Shown piece after piece: positions 57,914-64,000 of a stretch of 64,000 nucleotides of DNA (positions within the stretch are counted from its first letter, which is position 1; the number at the start of each line of letters is the position of its first letter). The stretch is from the NCBI GenBank assembly GCA_037974665.1, contig CM075778.1:21952001-22016000 (forward strand). Direction: 5' to 3'. The notes beneath the pieces were generated by a model. The model saw nothing but the letters and a program-made list of their open reading frames with translations. It did not search any database and had not been told where the DNA came from. The stretch comes from Ehretia macrophylla (lineage: Eukaryota; Streptophyta; Magnoliopsida; Boraginales; Ehretiaceae). Both the position numbers and the translations under genes were made by a program.

Positions 57914-60261
57914 TTGCTGTGTGTTTGTTGTCTAAGGTGGATATGCCTTCTTGTTGTTACATGGTGTACTTGTATTGCTATAACATGATCTATTTTGTGG
58001 CCTTAAGGTTATGTATATTCTTGTAGTTGCAAGTTGAAAGTTGTTGGTTGTAATGTTAGCTTTGAGATATTATGGCTTGTAATAACTTTTAGTTCTTGCA
58101 TGCTTGGGGGTATATGTTTAGAGGTATGTTAATTTCAACTTCTAAGATTGCTCTAATGTTATCATAGAATGGCATGTTAAAAAGGTTTAATGAAAAGTTA
58201 AGTTGGGTGCATACTTGTGTGATTTGGAGCTGTTGTTTGTCTCCTGGCTTGGATGGCCTTGAACCTTTGAATTTTAATTATAAAAGCTTGTTTTAGTATA
58301 TTGTGGCTATTTTGAGCATTTACAGGTTTGCAAAATGTCCGCAGTATAGAGGAAACTCTGTCCGTTTTTCCCTAAAATTTTGAGACTGGGTTGGAATTAG
58401 GTTGAGAATAGCTTGGTTATTAGAGCCTCCGGTCTCGTGAGGGATCGGGGCATTACAATACGTGCATAGTGCATTTCTGGGCTTGCTAGCCATGGCCTCG
58501 GTGCTCGCTTGGGCCTAAGTCCCAGGGGGTATCCTGTAGGCATGGGAGTTGGGTTCGGGCCGCTACATTAAGCAATAGAACGATCATTATAGCATAAACT
58601 CACAATTTCACCCAAAGGTTATCTTTCATCATCTTCTAACAAAACCTTAAATTCAACAAGTCAGTTAGCTATTGACCTCCAAATTCTATGATATTTATAA
58701 ATATATCTCCTCGAGTGTAGATAACTTTAAAATCCAACAGTGCTTAATTTCGAGTTAAATTCAGTAAATTACGACCTTTCCCGTGCAACCGTGCAAACTG
58801 TTCAGTAGCAATGATTTTCAAGACACATTTATAAAATGGCTAGATCGGAGGGTCAAAACATTCAAATTAGCCTTAGCACCAGAAATCAATATTTTCTCTA
58901 AACTACCTAATATAGCTGCTATAAAAATTTCGTTAATTTTCTAGCTTGTTTACTATGTCAAAAAGCCTCTAGAAAACAGGGGCAGTGCATTGTCCGAATT
59001 TGTACTTTTATTTTACCTTGATGTTTCTGTGCACTAAACTAATTACAAACAATATTCTAGCATGCAAAGCATTTCTATTCCTCACTTAGGACTTTTAACA
59101 AACACATGGTCTTCATCTAGTGGAGCAACCTAGCAATACAACACCTACAACATGACCAACTACAAAAGCATGATATTCACACACAAAGGCATTGCTAGAA
59201 CTTGTTCCATGCCACATATCATCTTTATTTGCATTTATACACTCATGAATCATTCAACTACAATTAACCAACATTGTATAAGTAAGAGTTAACACATAAA
59301 ATGCATAAAGGATTGAACTCCCTCACCTAAAACATGGAAATATAGCATGAAAATAGCTTGCAAGGCTTGATTTCTTCTTTTGCTTCCTTATTTTCTTATT
59401 TTCTTATTTTTCTTCTTCCTTCTCTCCGTCACGATTTTGCTCCCTCATTTTCCTTGGCTTCCACTGATTTTTGCTTGCTTTCTAGAGCTTTCTTTTATGT
59501 TTTCATCTTAGTATTTACTTATTGGGCCAGATCTTGGGCCTAAGTCTAATTTTACTTATTTAATTGAGCCCAACACTTGTTTAGTCTTTCTATTGATCCA
59601 AACAAGCCCACTAATGCACCCAAGCAAGCCCACAATCTATTTAATATTCTTATGATCCCATAAGTCCAATAGTTATATTCTTATGTGATCATCTAGGCCC
59701 AATTGCAATTTAATCTTCCGAAGGTACACTAAAGCCCACTAAAATCATCTACATATTATTATTTATGTATTCTACTTCTATTAGAGTGAATCCTACTATC
59801 TCATAATGCGATACACTAAATTACTAATGCACGTTTTTCAAGAAATACGAAAATTAAAATTAACAAATGTATACAATTAATTATAATAAGCACATAATCA
59901 TTTATAAACACTTAAAAGAATCACATAATCACATACAAATAAGAATATTGACTATATGCTCAGGTCGGGGAATCATAAAGATAATCGGCATTTACGCCCG
60001 TAAAGAGCTGCATAAGGTGCTATCCCAAAATTCGCTTGATAACTATTGTTATAGGCAAACTCGGCAAGTGGTAGATGTTTCTCCCAGCTCTTCCCGAAGT
60101 CCAAAACACAAGCCCTAAGCATATCTTCCAGATTTTGAATAATTCTCTCCGACTGACCGTCGGTCTGAGGATGATACATTGTTAAAATTTAAATGAGTAC
60201 CCAAAGTTTCTTGAAGACGCTCCCAAAATTGAGAAGTGAAACGAGGGTCCTGATCAGAGAC

Positions 60262-62951
60262 TGTGATAACCCGAACCCGGCATGCATTTAATGGCATTTA
60301 ATTGCATTTAATTAAGTGCTATCTTAAATGTTAGTAATGAATTTTGTGTTTATTTTTAGTTAAACATTCATTTGTAGCTTTATTTACATATTTCTTTTAG
60401 AAGTAATTAAAATAATAATTGAGTTAATATGTTAACGGAGTATCAACTACTTTTCATATGTATGTTAATCGGTTTTATTTTTCTTGCACCTTAATGCTCG
60501 GTTTTCAATTAAATGAAAAGTAGCTCCGAGCCGGAATAAATTTTGAACTATGTTACCTTTCAAAAATTATATTTTCTTAAATTCCTTGAGATTTAATTGT
60601 TATTCTTTTATTGTCGCAAAGTGCATAGCATTTCGAGAGCGATAGTTATAGAGTGTTTTCTAGTCCTCAGCAAATAGTGAAAACTAGTATTTAGTGTTTT
60701 AATTTTAGTGTTTTAGTTGTTGATGATTAGGAATATAATTGCATTAGTTATTTTAGCCTTAAAATGCCTAAAATAAGCCTAATTGACCAACTTAAGCAAC
60801 CTTTGACCAAGCCTTGACTATTTGACTTGAGTTGCTATCCTATTTAAAGCTTAGTATAGCACAAAATAAAAAAAAAGAGCTAAAAATAGAAGTGAGCAGG
60901 CCGAAAATACAAGGAGAAGAAAAAAAAAGATTTCAACATTCCAAACTTCAAATCTTCGCGAGGGCTTGCACGGGGTTGTTTTCGAGGCTTTCAGCGTGGT
61001 TTTCCTAGCGTCTAGGAGCGTCTAAGGTGAGGGTTTCATCCTTATTTGCCCATTTGAAAATGTTGTATATAAACTTTAATTTTTGGGTTTTAGCCGTAGA
61101 TTGTTATTTAATTCATTTTGATGCTTGAAGAATGTTCCCTAGCAATTGTAGAACATGTATTTATAGCTTTTTAGCATTTTCTGCGGTTGAATATCGAAAT
61201 TGAAATTGAAATTGATAATTGAATAGTAAATTATGAATAGTAAACCCCTGTTTCGATGAAGTTACTCCGTTGTGTGTTCTGTTGATGTGAAAAGGTGCTA
61301 GATATGCTAGAATGCCTAAATGTGTGGTTTAATTGGATTGTGTAATGGAAAAATGGAGAAAAATACCTTGGTACAAGTTGGGATCGTTTAGGTCGAGACA
61401 AGCGTTTCCTCGATTTACGTGATGACATTGTCTCGGGAGGCCATGGAAGCACTTTTGGTGTGGTTATGACATTGGTTGGGTGTTTGGTTATGGTAGTGGT
61501 AGTTCAAACGAGCAAAGGGGGAAATTGGGGCTTTGCAGGAATTCTAGGGTAAAGTAGTGTTTCGGGGTCTTTAGACGTGCCTTATAGTGACTTAAGAGGA
61601 TTGGTGAAGTCGGTTTCCAAAACTCATGGCTCGTTTGAAAGTAGTAGAATTTTGAAAGTTGAGGTCATTTTGTGATTTTGTTTGTTTTCATAGTGTAATG
61701 CCTATAGAATACTTATTATTGCTTGTTATGCTTGTTAAAGTTGGTTATAGTTGAATTGTATATCAATTGTTGATAATGCTTGTTAGTATTGTTCTTGTTA
61801 TTTTATTGATTGTAATTGCTTATTGTATCGCATGTTGTTACTAACCTGCACTTCAGTGCCTTGCTCAATTATCGTTATATATCTCGTATTGCATTGCATA
61901 AGTGTCAGGCGCGTGAGTGATGGGCCTCTCTGGGTAGCCTCGGGTTGCCAGTGTTGGTTGCTCTAGCTCCGTGTCCTATTCCCTTTCTCGCTTTGGTTGC
62001 CGCCCAGGGAGTTTTAGGTCGTAGAATTGACAGAGTATGTCCGGAGTACTCTAAACGGAAGTTATAAGGTAGGTGAGCCGGCGCGTCATCGTTGAAGTCA
62101 TCGAAATCATGATCGGTACATTGCTCGCTCGAGTGAACCATAGCCTTCAGAGTGTGGTATAGCTTTGAATGGTTGTGGTAATGCTTTATCAATTGTTTAT
62201 TGTATTGATTGATAGACTGAATGCTTACTTGTCAGATATATATTGCTTAACTGCCTTATTTGCATTGCACGATCTTCTTTCTCTCCACCTCGATATCTGT
62301 CTCGCCCTCACTGAGTATACGTGTTGAGTATACTCACTCCTCACCATCACATTTCAGGAAATGCCATGTTAGCTGGAAAGTTCGTGATTTAGTGAAAGTT
62401 CGTGCTTGAAGAGTTGTCTTGCGTGCCTATGTGGCTTGAGTTGTCGAAGTTGTAAAGATGTATGCTTTCATGTATTATATGTATTTAATATTAAAAGAAT
62501 GTAATTTAAATTTAACTAGGTAATTGAAGTAGAATGATAAGCTAGTTTATGTATTTAGTTAGTATAGTTTAACTTCAATGCATGGTTGTAATGTCCAAAG
62601 GAAAAGAGTTAGAATGGTATGATAGTCTATTTTATGCATTAGGTTAGTATGGTTTAATTGTCAAGCTTGAATGTACTTGTCAAAGATGAAAAGAGATAGG
62701 TTAGCTTGTAAACTGGAATGTATATTTTCTTGTGTTTAATTGTTGGGAACCAAGGCTCGGATGGCCTTGAGGTATTTGTATGGTTGGACACGGTGCTGGT
62801 CCACTTATATGCTATTACAGGTTTTGCATTTTGCCTAGAAATAAGGGAGACTCCGTCCGTCTTTCCCTAAATTTTTGCCCGGGTTTGGAATTGGGTTGTG
62901 ATTAGATTGATTGATAGAACTCCCGATCTCGATAGGGATCGGGGTGTTACA
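60262..62951 (+). repeat. 5' LTR of element F
   Basis: 2690 bp, TGTGATAACCCGAACCCGG to GATCGGGGTGTTACA. Donor CTAAG/GTGAGGG (61026/61027), acceptor ATTTCAG/G (62357/62358), and an 18-base hairpin arm pair TGAGTATAC/GTATACTCA (62312-62336). The CTCTCTGGG...CCCAGGGAG module of family A is kept near 61928-62010. I do not find the CTACTTT hairpin. The frame after the acceptor is only ten codons and not acidic. Confidence 0.88.
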
Positions 62952-62952
62952 G

Positions 62953-62964
62953 GTGGTATGAGAG
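62953..62964 (+). other. Primer-binding site of F
   Basis: TGGTATGAGAGC or close to it, one base from the tRNA-Met complement, directly after the LTR end. Confidence 0.75.
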
Positions 62965-64000
62965 CTTGTTTAGCTCATAAGCTGGGACATGGTCCTCGGT
63001 CTGGTGGGTAGTGATCCTTGAATGTGTGCTTGTTAGGTGTGTCTTGAAAGTGTATGCTTGTATGTGAGATTGTGTGTCTTGACTTGAATGTATGCACCTA
63101 TGTGATATAGTTATGTGTTATGTGTTGAATGTTTCTCAAGTAAAGTGAGGTGTCTAGCTGTGCATTGAATTGACCTATCGAATTGGCATCGTGAATCGAA
63201 TTGATCTCGTGAATTGTTATTTGCTTGAAGTATTGCTTATAATGTGTGTATTGGAATGTCTTGAATTAGCTATGTCGTGATTTGAATTGATTATGTTGTG
63301 CTTGACTTGATTGTCGTGATTGAGTGACTTTGATGGATAAACTCTTTTGTAAACTTGCTTGCATAATAGTTTAAGGCATATATGTATAAATGTGATATCT
63401 TGGCATTCATACATGTCCTATTGAAATGGTAAGAAAGACTTCTCCCTCCCCTGAAGAAAGTGGTCCACAGTTGGCCTTTCAAGGTGTATGGATTGGCAGG
63501 AAATGAATGACATTTTTATTTGGGAATTGATGTTTGTCTTTGGAGCTCGGTTATTGGCACACTTCTAAGACTCTTCTTCGTGGTTGGCAATCATAAAAAA
63601 AAATAATAACTTTCATTGGGGTTTCTATATGATGGCTCTTGGTAGCATTCTTGTGGAATTCTTATTGGGTTTCCTTATTGGCAAAGTTGTATGAAGTACT
63701 CGCTTGGCAAACAGTGCAGGGGCCTCGGAGTTCGGCTTTGTATATTGTGCACCAACTCGGTATTTTTCCTTAGGGTTTTCGCCTAGCTGGGAAATTGTAT
63801 TTGTTATCTAACTTGATTGTCTTATTAGGCAATTCTTGGTATTTTCTTGCTGGAGCATTGTTCGGGTATTTTCTTTGGCATCCCTCAGTTGGGTTGGTAA
63901 TTGGAATTCCTATCGGACTTATCGTGTAATATTACTTACAGTATTTTTTGGAATTCTTATTGGGCATTCTACTAGTATTTTTCTTATTGGCATTTATTGG
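62965..64000 (+). mobile_element. Leader of element F
   Basis: About 1 kb with no gag start recognised before the window ends. From about 63490 it carries many scattered copies of TTATTGG and TTGGCA-like words (for example TTCTTATTGGG at 63658 and 63952). Otherwise nothing recognisable. Confidence 0.6.

Larger units (their letters stand above)
55934..58457 (+). mobile_element. Solo gypsy LTR H
   Basis: 2524 bp, TGTGATGCCCGAG to ATCGGGGCATTACA. Perfect TSD ATACG at 55929-55933 and 58458-58462. Same family as D by its 3' end (CTCCGGTCTCGTGAGGGATC), opposite orientation. Inserted in the TRIM 3' LTR. Confidence 0.92.
52631..58567 (+). mobile_element. TRIM element split by LTRs D and H
   Basis: Without D and H it is 564 bp: two 249-bp LTRs (TGTAATATCCCACATCGG to GGCGTTACA; 52631-55723 and 55790-58567 including inserts) around a 66-bp interior. 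Primer-binding site TGGTATTAGAGC at 55727-55738, polypurine tract AAGGGGGGATGGG at 55777-55789. No coding capacity, so it depended on another element's enzymes. This LTR start and the GCCAGCGAGGACGCTGG interior resemble a widespread plant TRIM type. Confidence 0.85.
48427..59977 (-). mobile_element. Gypsy LTR G with nested inserts
   Basis: Parts 48427-50127 and 58573-59977, about 3.1 kb in total; begins TGTAACGGCCAG on the plus strand and ends GGGGAATCATA. TSD AAGGT/AAGAT (one mismatch). No internal domain, so probably a solo LTR. Donor-like TTTTAG/GTGAGGG (59327/59326); the acceptor is decayed to CAAG near 48950. It holds B3 and the TRIM. Confidence 0.75.
47824..60261 (-). pseudogene. E2 pol fragments, split by LTR G
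   Basis: Minus strand. 47824-48426 holds the polypurine tract and pol C-terminus (VLWKHHGIEEATWEIRDQI). 59983-60261 holds integrase core (SDQDPRFTSQFWERLQ near 60260, [10 protein letters not shown] near 60170, EFAYNNSYQ near 60060). The two parts join at the G insertion: AAGGT (48422-48426) against AAGAT (59978-59982). The rest of E2 lies beyond element F, outside the window. Frameshifts present. Confidence 0.85.
60262..64000 (+). mobile_element. Gypsy element F, 5' part
   Basis: 5' LTR 60262-62951 followed by a primer-binding site and leader running off the window. It inserted in E2 integrase (left flank GAGAC at 60257-60261). The right end and all coding sequence are outside. Confidence 0.85.

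Overview
The window is plant nuclear DNA made almost entirely of nested LTR retrotransposons, the pattern of a repeat-rich heterochromatic block. I see no intact host gene, no tRNA or rRNA gene and no CRISPR. The evidence is initiator tRNA-Met primer-binding sites, polypurine tracts, five-base target-site duplications (TSDs), decayed Ty3/gypsy (chromovirus-type) and Ty1/copia gag-pol frames, and a TRIM. Family letters (A, B, C, D, E, F, G, H, I, T) are local labels.

Layout. 1-847: part of a copia-type LTR. 848-1498: unassigned DNA with possible exons of a Ulp1-like protein. 1499-12290: a Tat-type LTR (T1) split by complete gypsy element A1 (2178-11718, TSD TCGTA). 12541-23099: a minus-strand copia element C, with solo gypsy LTR B1 in its leader and gypsy LTR I in its 5' LTR. 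24885-25227: a plus-strand copia LTR fragment, cut by gypsy family E. E occupies 25228-60261 as two copies in tandem (E1, E2) that share one LTR (44138-47823). E1 is split by gypsy element A2 (30042-42000, TSD GGTGG), whose 3' LTR holds solo LTR B2. The shared E LTR holds solo LTR T2. E2 is split by LTR G (48427-59977), which holds LTR B3 and a 564-bp TRIM; the TRIM's two LTRs are each split by a solo LTR of one family (D and H). E2 is cut at 60262 by plus-strand gypsy element F, whose LTR and leader run to the end of the window.

Most interesting signal. The gypsy LTRs of families A, B, D, E, F and H, otherwise strongly diverged, share one internal plan. A purine-rich leader is followed by a good 5' splice site (AAG/GTGAG type), an intron-like span of about 1.1-1.6 kb, and a conserved YAG/G acceptor. 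The intron carries a hairpin with constant loop CTACTTT and covarying stem, then a second hairpin after CTCACTG. After the acceptor, families A, B, E and H have a short acidic reading frame in the same phase. Between LTRs B2 and B3, 13 of 14 differences in this frame are at third codon positions, as expected for a translated peptide. This points to an undescribed spliced, possibly coding, module inside LTRs.

All gag-pol copies here are broken by stops, frameshifts or nested insertions, so no element in the window looks autonomous, except possibly F, whose coding part lies outside it.
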